Of a DNA stretch of 64,000 bases, positions 7,600 to 17,116 are shown one piece after another. The stretch's first letter is position 1. The number at the start of each line of letters is the position of its first letter. A program made the translations under genes and the position numbers. The notes below the pieces were generated by a model that worked only from the letters and a program-made list of their open reading frames with translations, was not told the origin of the DNA and did no database searches. The stretch is from a virus: positions 26,012 through 90,011 of IMG/VR virus record IMGVR_UViG_3300037502_002304; one strand, written 5' to 3'.

Positions 7600-9600
7600 T
7601 TAATGATTCCACCAATCTACTACTTTAGGGTCAGCTTTTAAAGGTACTCTTGTATAAAATTTAGCTCCAGCTCTTTCCATACAATCTTGTACTATAACAG
7701 CCACTTCATCTGCTAAATCTTCTTCAGCTTCTAATAATACTTCATCATGTACAATATTAGTAAACAGTACTTTAAAAAGCCATCCTCTTTTTTGCAATTC
7801 ATTAAATATATAAACACCTGCTAATTTAGTTATTTCTGCCGAAGTACCTTGAATAGGATAATTATAGGATTTACGTTCTATTATCCCCTGCATTTTAAAG
7901 AATTTACGTACTTTTGGCTTATAATAACTATAAAATTTATCAGTTTTAGCATATTTATGATGTCTATATTCTTCCCAAAATTTAGAATCAATTTCTTTTT
8001 CTAATTGCTTATATTCATCAAAAAAATCTATAAAAGATTTTCTTCTACTAATGTCATTAAATTGCACATAACCATATTTAAGAGCATCTTCTTTACACTT
8101 TTTAAAATAATTTTTTACCCCTTTAAAACTATTAAAATAAGCTTCATAAATAGCATTTCCTTCTTCTATAGGAATTGATAAATTTTGAGCTATAGTAATA
8201 CCTTGCCCTCCATATTGAATAGCAAATCCAGCACTTTTAGCTTTTTGTCTAAGATCTGGACGCTCCTTTTTAACTTTCTCTAATGGAATATCTTTTAAAT
8301 CTTCATGGAAACATAATTTAGCAATATAGCTGTGCATATCTCCTAATTTTCTGTCGTAAAATTCCAACAGAGCAGGGTCTAAAGTCTTATTAGCAAATAC
8401 TACAGCTTCTTGACCACTATAGTCACAATTCACTAATTTATAACCTTTAGGTGCAGTAAAGCATCCTCTAGTTTCTCCATCAGCTGGGATATTTTGTAAA
8501 TTAATATGATCTATTCCTGTAGTACTATCTTTACCACCACAGGACATTCTTCCAGTTGCTTTAATTTGTGTAAAATTACTATGAAGCCTACCAGATACTT
8601 TATTTATCTGGTCTAAAAAAGTTTGTCCATAAGTAGTTACAACCTTTTCTGCTTTCTTATACTCTAAATATAAAGGAATTATTTCAAACTTATCTTTTTG
8701 AGGTATTAGTATCTTAGCTTCTACTGAATCTTTAGGCAATCCAGTTTTATCATCTATAGTAGTGATATCAATTCCTAATTCTTTAAATAAAGGTATCACT
8801 TGCTTTTGTGATGACCAATTTATAGAACATTTTCTTTCAGGATTAAACAGGTCTAATTGTCTATCAATATATTTAAATAAATTATGAGAAATGACCCAAT
8901 TATCTAATTTAATTTTACACTCCTGAAATCTCTTATAATCCTTTTCCATCTTTGCAGCCCATTTATCTCTATCAAGATAAATACCGCAATATTCTATATA
9001 AGCAAGTACTTTTACAAAAAGATTATCTAAAGCTAGAGCTCTTCTTAAATCCCATTTATCAATCTCTTTAAGCTGTTTGTTCATAATGGGTTTTAGGTAT
9101 TTTACATCATCTGCTCCATATATAATGACTTTTTCCGATAATCCTTCTGTAATAATTTTACCTCTAATTTCCTTATCTAATTCTACCCCCCAATATTTAT
9201 AAGCAATATATTTTAAAGATTTCCTAGCTCCTTCTATACCAGTATTTAGTACCATCTCTGCCAACATAGTATCATATATATTTGATGGTACTATCCTTTG
9301 ATGGTATAGAAACTTTAGATCAAATTTAGCATTTTGAAATATAAATGTTTTATCAGGATCTTCTAATAGTTTTTTATATTTCTGTAAATTTACAGTAGAA
9401 GCATCTATAACAAACTGATCATTATAAGTACCTAACTGTAAGGAAAGGATCCTTTTAGTGTAAGGATCCAAACCTTCAGTTTCGGTATCAACTCCAATAT
9501 ACTTAAATTTATTAAGATATTTTAAACTATCTTCTACTGTGCAGTGCTTAATATTATTGCTTTCAAATATTATTGGTTGATTAGTTATATAATATATCAT
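7600..9600 (-). CDS. polA: Family A DNA polymerase (Pol I-like)
   Basis: The replicative polymerase, 666 residues, with an N-terminal 3'-5' exonuclease and a C-terminal polymerase domain. The exonuclease starts with GVDTETEG near residue 38. Polymerase motif A is NCDYSGQE near residue 390, motif B is DLRQKAKSAGFAIQYGG near 448 with the Arg, Lys, Phe and Tyr in place, and motif C is VHDEVLLE near 618. There is no 5'-nuclease domain, as usual for phage Pol A. I use ATG 9600 (MIYYITN); the ten-residue extension to 9630 is unlike the family. It is flanked by dUTPase and ribonucleotide reductase genes in one operon. Confidence 0.93.
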   Translation of the reverse strand: MIYYITNQPIIFESNNIKHCTVEDSLKYLNKFKYIGVDTETEGLDPYTKRILSLQLGTYNDQFVIDASTVNLQKYKKLLEDPDKTFIFQNAKFDLKFLYHQRIVPSNIYDTMLAEMVLNTGIEGARKSLKYIAYKYWGVELDKEIRGKIITEGLSEKVIIYGADDVKYLKPIMNKQLKEIDKWDLRRALALDNLFVKVLAYIEYCGIYLDRDKWAAKMEKDYKRFQECKIKLDNWVISHNLFKYIDRQLDLFNPERKCSINWSSQKQVIPLFKELGIDITTIDDKTGLPKDSVEAKILIPQKDKFEIIPLYLEYKKAEKVVTTYGQTFLDQINKVSGRLHSNFTQIKATGRMSCGGKDSTTGIDHINLQNIPADGETRGCFTAPKGYKLVNCDYSGQEAVVFANKTLDPALLEFYDRKLGDMHSYIAKLCFHEDLKDIPLEKVKKERPDLRQKAKSAGFAIQYGGQGITIAQNLSIPIEEGNAIYEAYFNSFKGVKNYFKKCKEDALKYGYVQFNDISRRKSFIDFFDEYKQLEKEIDSKFWEEYRHHKYAKTDKFYSYYKPKVRKFFKMQGIIERKSYNYPIQGTSAEITKLAGVYIFNELQKRGWLFKVLFTNIVHDEVLLEAEEDLADEVAVIVQDCMERAGAKFYTRVPLKADPKVVDWWNH

Positions 9601-9638
9601 AACTACTTCCCTCCTTATCCAACTGCACAAAATTACAA

Positions 9639-10082
9639 TTATTTTCCTGTATGACCAAACCCTCCTCCACCTCTTTTAGTATCTGATAGAGAATTTACTG
9701 TATTCCATTCTACTGGAATTACTTTTTCAAAAAATATTTGAGCTACCCTATCACCTACTTTATAAGGAAAAGGACAATATTCATTACATTCAAACATTAT
9801 TTTCCATTCCCCTCTATAATCACTATCTATCTGTCCTGGACTATTCTTAATTGATAATTTTTCATCAAAGAATTTAGTAATACTACTTCTAGGAACAATT
9901 ACTCCTTTATATCCTTTAGGAATTTCAGTAGCAAATCCTAGATTAACTAGATAATGACTAGGGAAAACTTTAGTTATTTCAGCAGCAAATACATCAAAAC
10001 AAGCAGCTTCTTCAGTTGCTTTTACTGGAAGTTTTGCATCAGGATGTACTAATTTAATTTTTACATCAATAGGTTCTGTCAT
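9639..10082 (-). CDS. dut: dUTP pyrophosphatase
   Basis: Hydrolyses dUTP to dUMP, keeping uracil out of DNA and feeding ThyX. All trimeric dUTPase motifs are visible in 147 residues: VPRSSITK (motif 2), SPGQIDSDYRGEW (motif 3), VGDRVAQIFF (motif 4) and RGGGGFGHTG (motif 5, flexible C-terminal arm). It lies between the polymerase and the second exon of the ribonucleotide reductase gene, with spacers of roughly 10-40 nt, so all three are one transcription unit. Confidence 0.95.
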   Translation of the reverse strand: MTEPIDVKIKLVHPDAKLPVKATEEAACFDVFAAEITKVFPSHYLVNLGFATEIPKGYKGVIVPRSSITKFFDEKLSIKNSPGQIDSDYRGEWKIMFECNEYCPFPYKVGDRVAQIFFEKVIPVEWNTVNSLSDTKRGGGGFGHTGK

Positions 10083-10093
10083 GCTAATAACTT

Positions 10094-11013
10094 TTAAACA
10101 ATTTCACAATTACCTCCACCACAAGCGACTTCTCCTCGTAAGTCTGTATTATCAAATGTTTCTACTACTTTAGACAAATCAATATCTTTTAAGCTTTTAT
10201 AAGCCTCCTCATACTCTTCTTTAGTACAAGATTCAAATGGGGCTTGCTTATAAGTATGTTCAACATAAGGAAGTACAGATATTCCACTATATAAATCCCT
10301 ATTTATCCACATCCAATTAGCAACTTCATCCCATTCATGTTCTTTAATAGATACAGTACAGCTTACATTATGAGAATTATAACCTTTAATAAATCCAGGT
10401 TTAATCCACTTATCTGTAATTGCATGTACTCTATTCAATAAATCTATAGCTGATTCATCTCTAGTAACTGCTCCTTCTGGTGCTTTTTGCGGAACTTTGA
10501 TAATAGCAGTAGTATCAGGATTAAAGTAATCATCTTCTAAAAGTTCTGGATGATGTATTGTTAGATAAGTATATAAAGCTTCTGTTTTATTAAGCCTAAT
10601 ACGTCTCCAATAATATTTATCATGCCAAGCATGTATTCCAGAAGATGTTCCTAATACCAAACTAGTAGTCCCTGCAGGTTTTACAGTAGTAACCCTAGCA
10701 GCAGGATTAATACCTATTTTAGCTGCATATTCTCTATTAACTTGTACAGCTAAATTAGCAGCTTCTTCTATATTATAGTCAAATACCTTCATTGAAGCAA
10801 TACCTGTTTGAGAAACCCCCAATAATGCCTCTTTTTCACAATTTCTACGCCAACTATCTCTTAGATAGTGGAAATCTGTATAACTTGCTTGAAGAGTACC
10901 AATAATAGTAGCAGCTTTAACTCTATCATTAAAGTCTTGCTGTGATACTAAATTAGAAACATTTACTTCAGTAAGATTACACATTTGTTCAGAATGTAGT
11001 GATACCTCATGAC
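10094..11013 (-). CDS. nrdJ: Class II ribonucleotide reductase, exon 2 (C-terminal part)
   Basis: Second exon of the split reductase gene. Read from 11013 the frame gives CHEVSLHSEQMCNLTEVN, joining onto the NP at the end of exon 1 to form the NPC(x)E active-site segment. Further on come the LGVSQTGIASMK region, TVKPAGTTSLVLGTSSGIHAWH (shown in part) and the Cys pair near the end (ACGGGNC), probably the redox-active C-terminal cysteines. An internal ATG (10984) makes it look like a separate gene, but the upstream coding sequence up to 11013 is needed. Exons of 952 and 920 nt sum to 1872 nt, exactly 624 codons. Confidence 0.9.
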
Positions 11014-11851
11014 CTTTATTGTTAACACTCTATAAAGAGTGTGCCTAGTCATTTCTGCTAGGCTCTGCATATTACTATGCAGAACAGACTATATCATCAC
11101 CCATTACTGGGGCCTTTCGTCCAATAATTTGTATTTAAAAGAATCTGTTATGTATGGTCTAATACCTTTCATAAATTTATTAATATCTTTTGTTCTTAAA
11201 GTTAGATAATAATACTTACCGTTCTTATTTATATTCCACTCCAAATTTAATTTATCTTTTAAAGCCTTCTTTAAGATGAATAAATCTCCATAAGAAAGTC
11301 TTTTAAGATTTAGAGTTACTTTATATGAAGGATTGACCATACCTATATTAGGTCTAAAATCTTTATAAATAGACCCATCACTCATATATAAAAAGGATAA
11401 GGCTTCATAATCTAATAATTTTAAGGCGTGTACATCAATACTTTTATAGTTACCTACATATATTCTATCTCTTAATTTAGTAAAGAATGGGTGTGTTTTT
11501 GTTTCTAACCTATATTGAGGTTGTCTGCCTTCTCCTTTATCTACAGAATATATTTTAGTACTGGTAATGTTTTCTAAAATATCTCTACATAAAAGAACAT
11601 AATCTTTATTTTTTTGTATCATATTCATTATAAACTTGGCATTTTTCTTATACTTATACACGCCTCCGTCTCCCATTACCATAAAAGAGACTAACTTAAC
11701 CAATTCCTTTTTATCAGTGATTTTTCTCATAACAAATTATTATAGTCGTTACACAATTCATATCGAATTAGCACGGTATTGTCCTAGTAGGAGTTCTACC
11801 GTTTTTAGAAAGGTTTTCATAGTAGATTACTCTATTATGCCGCTATCATTA
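11014..11851 (-). mobile_element. Group I intron in the ribonucleotide reductase gene
   Basis: An 838-nt intervening sequence. Exon 1 ends ...AATCCGT and exon 2 begins GTCATGAG, so the last exon base is T and the last intron base is G, as in group I introns. P1 can form between exon CCGT and intron GCGG with the required U.G pair. The 3' part holds GATATAGTC, and its partner ACGACTATA lies before the ORF; I read these as the P7 strands. Hairpins follow (TCTGCATAGTAATATGCAGA; GCCTAG...CTAGGC; ACACTC...GAGTGT). The intron carries a LAGLIDADG ORF at 11104-11730. Confidence 0.88.
11104..11730 (-). CDS. LAGLIDADG homing endonuclease (intron-encoded)
   Basis: A 208-residue protein with two LAGLIDADG-like helices: LVSFMVMGDGGVY near residue 13 and ALSFLYMSDGSIY near residue 110, each with the acidic Asp that binds metal. 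The two-motif layout indicates a monomeric enzyme. It lies inside the group I intron, and cleavage of intron-less nrdJ alleles would drive intron homing. The AT-rich composition matches the phage. Confidence 0.88.
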   Translation of the reverse strand: MRKITDKKELVKLVSFMVMGDGGVYKYKKNAKFIMNMIQKNKDYVLLCRDILENITSTKIYSVDKGEGRQPQYRLETKTHPFFTKLRDRIYVGNYKSIDVHALKLLDYEALSFLYMSDGSIYKDFRPNIGMVNPSYKVTLNLKRLSYGDLFILKKALKDKLNLEWNINKNGKYYYLTLRTKDINKFMKGIRPYITDSFKYKLLDERPQ

Positions 11852-12803
11852 ACGGATTAAATCCCATTTCTGGATTATTAGTCCAAGAAATACCAGGCTC
11901 ACCACTTCCTGAAGCTTTAATGTATTCCCACAAATCAAAGAATGTTTCTTTAGTAGCTCTTGACCTTACTAAAACTACACTATTATTAGCTCTACCTCTT
12001 TGTGGATTTAATTCCCACCAGTTACCTGTTTTACAAGATAACATTTCTTTATCATCCACAGAGAATAATGATATTAGTGCTGCTCTTCTAATACCTCCAG
12101 ATAGTACAGAATCAGCTATATGACACATAATATCATGTACTTCTATAGGCCTTAACTTACTATTATCAGGTTTATTATCTAATATACCACGTACTTTGGT
12201 AATACATTCTTTTAATGGTTGAGGACCAGGTGCTTTACCTCCAGAAGTAATTAATAAACTACCCTTAGGTCTAATTTCCCTATAATCGAATTCTATTGTA
12301 GAAGAAATCATACCAAAGTAGGATTTCATCAACATTTTAATAGCATCAGCCCACCCAACTATACTATCTTCTATTACATATCTCCTAACTCTATTAGGAT
12401 TAGGTTTTCTGATATAAGGTAACTGTTCAACATGATGTTTTTGAACGGAATATCCTACACCAGAACCACTTAGTAATAGAAACATAGCTTCTTGGAAGGC
12501 TCTATAATCATTCATAGCCATGAAGCTACAATTATAAAGTCTAGCAGGGTTAACATCTGCTGCAGGCCCTGCAAACTGCATACTCCTCATTGAAGGAAGT
12601 ACCTTTTTGTTTAAAACAAATGAATATGCCCATTCAATATCATCCTTTAATTTAGGAAATTTCTTCAGGTGCATATTCTTATTCCTATCTACAATCTCCT
12701 GCCAAGTTTCCCTACGATTTAAATCATAAAGATACCTAGCATACTTGTTAAAAATAGTAATCTCACTCAAAATCTCTCTACTTCTATCCATATTACTATT
12801 CAT
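11852..12803 (-). CDS. nrdJ: Class II ribonucleotide reductase, exon 1 (N-terminal part)
   Basis: First exon of the adenosylcobalamin-type ribonucleotide reductase (RTPR/NrdJ-like). Visible segments are VLPSMRSMQFAGPA, LYNCSFMAMND, LLLSGSGVGYSVQ and ADSVLSGGIRRAA; the Cys of LYNCS is the usual first redox cysteine. The exon ends after NP plus the T of the next codon. Without splicing the frame would run five codons into the intron and stop. The mature enzyme is 623 residues. It supplies dNTPs under any oxygen condition where B12 is available, which suits a gut or anaerobic host. Confidence 0.9.
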
Positions 12804-12820
12804 ATTAAAATATTTAGTTA

Positions 12821-13474
12821 TTAATAATTTTTAAGTAATTCATCAATTATTGGATGTCTCCAATTAGTCTTAAGACTATAATATCCTACTCCTTCTACAA
12901 TTTGGCTTAATTCACATAATCTTTTAAATCCAGATTCTTCTTTATTAATTAAAGCTTGATCTATATCACCACAGAAAATCATTTGAGAACTACGACCTAA
13001 TCTAGTAAAGAAAGCAATAGTGTCTTCTTTATTAAGATTCTGTGCTTCATCTACTATTACTATTGAATTATTAAAAGTTCTACCTTGTACAAACATAGTA
13101 GGTACTATCTTCAATACTTTATCTTTAACTAGTTTATCGTAATTTTCACATCCTTCTATATCTGTGATAATTTCGATTATAGGGGCAAGCCAAGGGTCAA
13201 GTTTTTGTACAATATCTCCAGGAAGAAATCCAATATTATGTTCTTTTTTAAAAACTGGGGGTCTAGTAATTATAATATTTTTAATTCCTGAATTCTTACG
13301 CCCTAGAGCATACTGCTCTAGAGCATAAGTTGAAGCTAATCTAGTCTTCCCAGTTCCTGCTCTTCCTGCTAGACAAGTAATTACATTACTTTTTATGACC
13401 TTTTTAGCTTCTAATTGATCTTTACTAAGACTTTCATTATACTTCTGGATTGGTGCTTTTGGTACTCTTCCCAT
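12821..13474 (-). CDS. phoH: PhoH-like ATPase
   Basis: A 217-residue P-loop protein of the PhoH family. The Walker A is CLAGRAGTGKTRLAS near residue 33. It is followed by the family segments FLPGDIVQKLDPWLAPI, FVQGRTFNNSIVIVDEAQN (Walker B with DEAQ) and FCGDIDQ (sensor). PhoH proteins are ATPases/helicases linked to RNA processing and are common in phages; the precise job is unknown. It lies between nrdJ and an unknown gene in the nucleotide-metabolism operon. Confidence 0.9.
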   Translation of the reverse strand: MGRVPKAPIQKYNESLSKDQLEAKKVIKSNVITCLAGRAGTGKTRLASTYALEQYALGRKNSGIKNIIITRPPVFKKEHNIGFLPGDIVQKLDPWLAPIIEIITDIEGCENYDKLVKDKVLKIVPTMFVQGRTFNNSIVIVDEAQNLNKEDTIAFFTRLGRSSQMIFCGDIDQALINKEESGFKRLCELSQIVEGVGYYSLKTNWRHPIIDELLKNY

Positions 13475-13490
13475 AGATTATCTTTTAAAA

Positions 13491-13997
13491 TTAATCATCA
13501 TAATAGGTTTCCTTAATTATATCAATTTTACTACTTAAATCTACATCTTCTGGAAATTCTTCTAAGTTAAGATAGTCTATCCATTGCTGAATCAATTCTG
13601 GATCTCTGTATACTACTTTACTGATTAAATCATATACATGCAGCGGATAATACTCAAAAGTAAATTTAATAATCTTAGCTTTACTTTCTTCACTAATCTT
13701 ACTGTATTTACCGTTAATAAATTTAATATAATCTTCTAAATACTCATCTTTAATTTTTAAGATTAAAATATACTCATTAGTATTTTCTTTGTGAAAAAGG
13801 GCGTCAAAGATAGGAATATTTTTATAATAATCAAAAAAATCTTCGGAAATATTTTCACCGTCGATTAATAAGACTAATACTTTATCCTTATCTCGATACC
13901 TTATAAAAGTATTTTTAAGATTATCTAATAATGTCTGAACATTTTTTTGATAATCAGATAGTACTAACGGTAAAATGTAATTTTTTGACTTATTCAT
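13491..13997 (-). CDS. Hypothetical protein (168 aa)
   Basis: Unrecognised alpha/beta protein. The central part contains KVLVLLIDGENISEDFFDYY, a strand followed by an acidic turn, and a second strand EYILILKIKDEYLEDYI. The C terminus is acidic. No catalytic motif I can name. It lies between phoH and rtcB in the same orientation. Confidence 0.65.
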   Translation of the reverse strand: MNKSKNYILPLVLSDYQKNVQTLLDNLKNTFIRYRDKDKVLVLLIDGENISEDFFDYYKNIPIFDALFHKENTNEYILILKIKDEYLEDYIKFINGKYSKISEESKAKIIKFTFEYYPLHVYDLISKVVYRDPELIQQWIDYLNLEEFPEDVDLSSKIDIIKETYYDD

Positions 13998-14030
13998 ACG
14001 CCTCTACCAACTTCACGATTAAACTTACTA

Positions 14031-15242
14031 TTAAGATGCTTTAAAATTATAAATAGGTTTTAAAATATCTATAACTTCTACAGTACCTTTAATATTATTT
14101 ATAATTTCATCTATAGGCTTATAAGCCATAGGTGACTCATCTAAGGTATCTTTAGTTACAGAACTACTATAAATACCTGACATACTCTTAACATATTCAT
14201 CATAATTAAGAGTTTCAAAAGCTTTTTTACGACTCATTAACCTTCCTGCGCCATGCGGTGCAGAACAATTCCATTCAACATTTCCTAATCCTCTACATAA
14301 TAATGTCCCCTCCTTCATATTAATAGGTATAACAACTAATTTATTTAATAGGGCACTTATTGCTCCTTTTCTTACAATATAAGTGTCATCATCTATACTT
14401 TTTGCTATAAAATTATGAATAGTATTAATAGTTTTCACCCTAAAATTTAGATTCATATTTCTTAAAATAATATAAGCTATATAAGTTCTATTTAATAAAG
14501 CATAAAGGGTTACTTTTTGTACATCTTCAATATAATTATCAAAGTTTTTTCCTATTAAAACAGCATTTTCTTCATTAATAGATCTTTGCTTAATCTTATT
14601 AATAGCACTCTGTATTTCCTTTTGTCTACCAGCAGCTTTAAGCCTATTAATAGTACGCTGTATTTTCTTCCTTTTAGAATCTTTTAAGAAATCTATAGCT
14701 ACTTTCTCATAATATTTAGCTACTTGATAACCTAAACTTCTACTACCAGAATGAATTATAAGATATAAATTACCTTCTTTATCTTTATCTACTTCTATAA
14801 AATGATTTCCTCCTCCTAGAGTTCCTATAGACTGTTTAGCTCTTTCAATATCTACATGATCTTTACATTTTAAACTATTTAAAAGTTTAGTGATAAGTAT
14901 ATTATCATTGTAATTTTTATGAACATTTTTACCACTGGGTACAGTATATTTAATAATAGCATCTAATTTTTTAAGATCAATATCTTTTTCTTGAAGCTTA
15001 AAAGCAGTGACCCCACAGCCAATATCCACACCTATTAATTTAGGTGAAATCTTATCTTTAACAGTCATAGTAGTACCTATAGTACATCCTTTTCCAGAAT
15101 GTACATCAGGCATAATTCTAATTTTAGAATCTTTATAAAAGGGATTATTAGCTAGATTTTTTATCTGCTTTAAAGCCTCATCTTCAATGTTATCAGTAAA
15201 AATTTTTACTTCTGATCCAAATTTAGTTTTAAAAGTCTTCAT
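14031..15242 (-). CDS. rtcB: RNA-splicing ligase RtcB
   Basis: Joins 2',3'-cyclic phosphate (3'-phosphate) and 5'-OH RNA ends with GTP and Mn2+. Family motifs are in order: GVDIGCGVTAFKL (metal Asp and Cys), GTLGGGNHFIEVD (metal His), HSGSRSLGYQVA (metal His), and CSAPHGAGRLMSRKKA near residue 330, where the conserved His is the guanylation site. At 403 residues it is close to the short bacterial/phage form. It overlaps the start of the downstream-encoded nuclease frame by 4 nt (ATGA). In phages RtcB plausibly repairs tRNAs cut by host anticodon nucleases; joining of processed phage RNAs is another possibility. Confidence 0.92.
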   Translation of the reverse strand: MKTFKTKFGSEVKIFTDNIEDEALKQIKNLANNPFYKDSKIRIMPDVHSGKGCTIGTTMTVKDKISPKLIGVDIGCGVTAFKLQEKDIDLKKLDAIIKYTVPSGKNVHKNYNDNILITKLLNSLKCKDHVDIERAKQSIGTLGGGNHFIEVDKDKEGNLYLIIHSGSRSLGYQVAKYYEKVAIDFLKDSKRKKIQRTINRLKAAGRQKEIQSAINKIKQRSINEENAVLIGKNFDNYIEDVQKVTLYALLNRTYIAYIILRNMNLNFRVKTINTIHNFIAKSIDDDTYIVRKGAISALLNKLVVIPINMKEGTLLCRGLGNVEWNCSAPHGAGRLMSRKKAFETLNYDEYVKSMSGIYSSSVTKDTLDESPMAYKPIDEIINNIKGTVEVIDILKPIYNFKAS

Positions 15243-16261
15243 GTTAAAGGTGTTTGAATTTCAATCACTCCATTATTTTCTGCAATATGCCTAGGAAGAA
15301 TAAATTCTTCATTTTCTAGATACCATTTATAATCATCTACTATTTCTAGGATACCTTTATATTCTTTTCCAGTTCTGGTAATCCAGCCTTCAGCAGCCAT
15401 TTCAATGAATTTATTAGGCATCTTATAAATTAAAGGTAATTCTGGATTTTCTCTAGAAATGTAAATGAATTCAAATGGTGCTACTTCAAAGTCTTTGAAA
15501 TAAGGAACTGTTTCTCTAATATAGTATACTGCTATAGTATACATAGCAGCTTGTAGATAATATTTATATTTATAAAAGTTTTCCATAAAATTAAAGAAAG
15601 TTCCTGTCTTTAAATCTTTAGGGTAAATAACCTTATTTTTATGATCTACTATTACAATATCAAGCATTCCCTTTACTTCTACTCCTCTTATAGTAAAGAA
15701 AATAATTGCTTGTTTTACAATCTCTATATTTTCATCATAACTTTCTCTAAATATATCCCTAGTATATTCATGAGATTTTAAAGTAGCAACCATTGTTTGT
15801 GCCAACTCTAATTCATCAGGACTTATATATTTTTTGCCCCTTAACATAGCTTTCACCATATTAAGTTGCACCTCAAAGAACTTATCCTTTAAATTAGGGG
15901 ACTTCTTAAAGTTTAATTTCTTACAAATATCCTTTAAATCAGAGTCTTGTATATTAATTAAGTTATTATCAAATATATACTTTAATATTTTACTATGGTG
16001 AGTCCTTCCTGATAAATCAGGTGATACATTACTAATAGTGTATTCTTCATTTACATCATAATCCTCACCTGTTAAATATTTATCAACTATACTTCCAAGT
16101 GTAAGACTTGGACTTCTTTTTTCAGGGATACCCTCCATTATTACGGAGGGTCCCTTTTCTTCTAATTCCTTAAAGAATGAATAAGAAGGTCTAGGATCTG
16201 CTCTATATTCTTTTTCTGGAATGTCTTGACAACAACTTTTAAATTCTACCATATCTTTCAT
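15239..16261 (-). CDS. PD-(D/E)XK exonuclease, RecB/Cas4-like
   Basis: A 340-residue nuclease. The catalytic core is visible around residues 205-225: VKGMLDIVIVD (metal Asp), then YPKDLKTG (D-x-K of the motif), and a YKYYLQAAMYTIAVYY helix typical of the PDDEXK_1 family used in recombination and DNA-end processing. A preceding helix-rich part (PDELELAQTMVATLKS) matches the same families. It overlaps rtcB by 4 nt. It may work with the RecA-like ATPase at 26778-27533 in recombination; this pairing is inference. Confidence 0.8.
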   Translation of the reverse strand: MKDMVEFKSCCQDIPEKEYRADPRPSYSFFKELEEKGPSVIMEGIPEKRSPSLTLGSIVDKYLTGEDYDVNEEYTISNVSPDLSGRTHHSKILKYIFDNNLINIQDSDLKDICKKLNFKKSPNLKDKFFEVQLNMVKAMLRGKKYISPDELELAQTMVATLKSHEYTRDIFRESYDENIEIVKQAIIFFTIRGVEVKGMLDIVIVDHKNKVIYPKDLKTGTFFNFMENFYKYKYYLQAAMYTIAVYYIRETVPYFKDFEVAPFEFIYISRENPELPLIYKMPNKFIEMAAEGWITRTGKEYKGILEIVDDYKWYLENEEFILPRHIAENNGVIEIQTPLT

Positions 16262-16264
16262 ATT

Positions 16265-16471
16265 TTAACCAAAATAATATTCTGTAACCATTGTATCCAA
16301 TTCAGATAATTTCTTACTTCTAGGATGTCTCTCACAAAGAGATTCTGTAATAATTCTAGCTACATGACCTTCAGATTGGTCAGTATTTACTGCTTCTATA
16401 AATGCTTTCTTTACTTGTCTATCCCTTATATATTTTTTAGCATGCTTAATAATATCTTCTTTATTATACAT
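16265..16471 (-). CDS. Hypothetical protein (68 aa)
   Basis: A small basic helical protein (IIKHAKKYIRDRQVKKAFIEAV) with no family that I recognise. Three-nucleotide spacers separate it from the genes on both sides, so it is clearly part of the operon between two nuclease-like genes. Confidence 0.6.
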   Translation of the reverse strand: MYNKEDIIKHAKKYIRDRQVKKAFIEAVNTDQSEGHVARIITESLCERHPRSKKLSELDTMVTEYYFG

Positions 16472-16474
16472 ACA

Positions 16475-17116
16475 TTATTTCTTTAAGTTAAACAAAAATT
16501 CATTTAAAGTTTTTACATCATAATTTAACTTACTTTCTCCAATTCTATTTTTAGAAGTATTTCTCCTATATACTTCTAGATTAATTACTTTTCTAGGAGT
16601 AAAAGTTAAATTAAATAATGTATCAGCTCTTTTACTTTTTTTAGGGGAAAAAGGTTTTATCTTTTGGATATAAATTCCAGCCTTATCATATAACCATTTT
16701 TGTTTGTATGGAAATGAAATACTACTACTAGTATTCTTTTCATAATAAGCTTTTATTTCTACATAAGAAATAAATTTTCTTTCTCCATCTTCTTCTACTG
16801 TAGTATTTACTCTAAATGGAATATCTCTTACATTACCTTTTATAGGCACTTCAGTATTTAAATAAAATATATTTTCAGCCTTTTTATTCCATAAAATAGA
16901 GAAGTCAGCAGTAATACTGGCTTCCCTTAATAAATGTTCTGATTTTACAACTGTCTTACCTCTGACATTTTTATAATAATAATTTACTACTGGCTCACTA
17001 AGAGGAAAAGTATTTACTTCATATCCCCAATCTTTTACAAATCCAGCTTGTTTTAATTCTTCTAAATAATAAGAAAAATACTCTTCTTCCCTAGACTTAA
17101 AATCATAATCAATCAT
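16475..17116 (-). CDS. Putative PD-(D/E)XK nuclease/resolvase (DUF1064-like)
   Basis: A 213-residue protein with an arrangement like phage DUF1064/endonuclease proteins: an N-terminal helix SREEEYFSYYLEELKQAGF, then ITADFSILW (possible metal Asp near residue 70), YVEIKAYY (E-x-K near residue 120), and a Trp-containing KQKWLYDKAGI segment. That D...ExK order fits a PD-(D/E)XK fold, perhaps a Holliday-junction resolvase. The assignment rests on motif spacing only. It overlaps the ATP-grasp gene by 8 nt. Confidence 0.5.
   Translation of the reverse strand: MIDYDFKSREEEYFSYYLEELKQAGFVKDWGYEVNTFPLSEPVVNYYYKNVRGKTVVKSEHLLREASITADFSILWNKKAENIFYLNTEVPIKGNVRDIPFRVNTTVEEDGERKFISYVEIKAYYEKNTSSSISFPYKQKWLYDKAGIYIQKIKPFSPKKSKRADTLFNLTFTPRKVINLEVYRRNTSKNRIGESKLNYDVKTLNEFLFNLKK

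Noticed and set aside
10094-10984. A separate second reductase gene starting at the internal ATG 10984
   Set aside because: The reading frame continues upstream to 11013 with conserved residues, and exon joining restores the NPCxE motif in frame.
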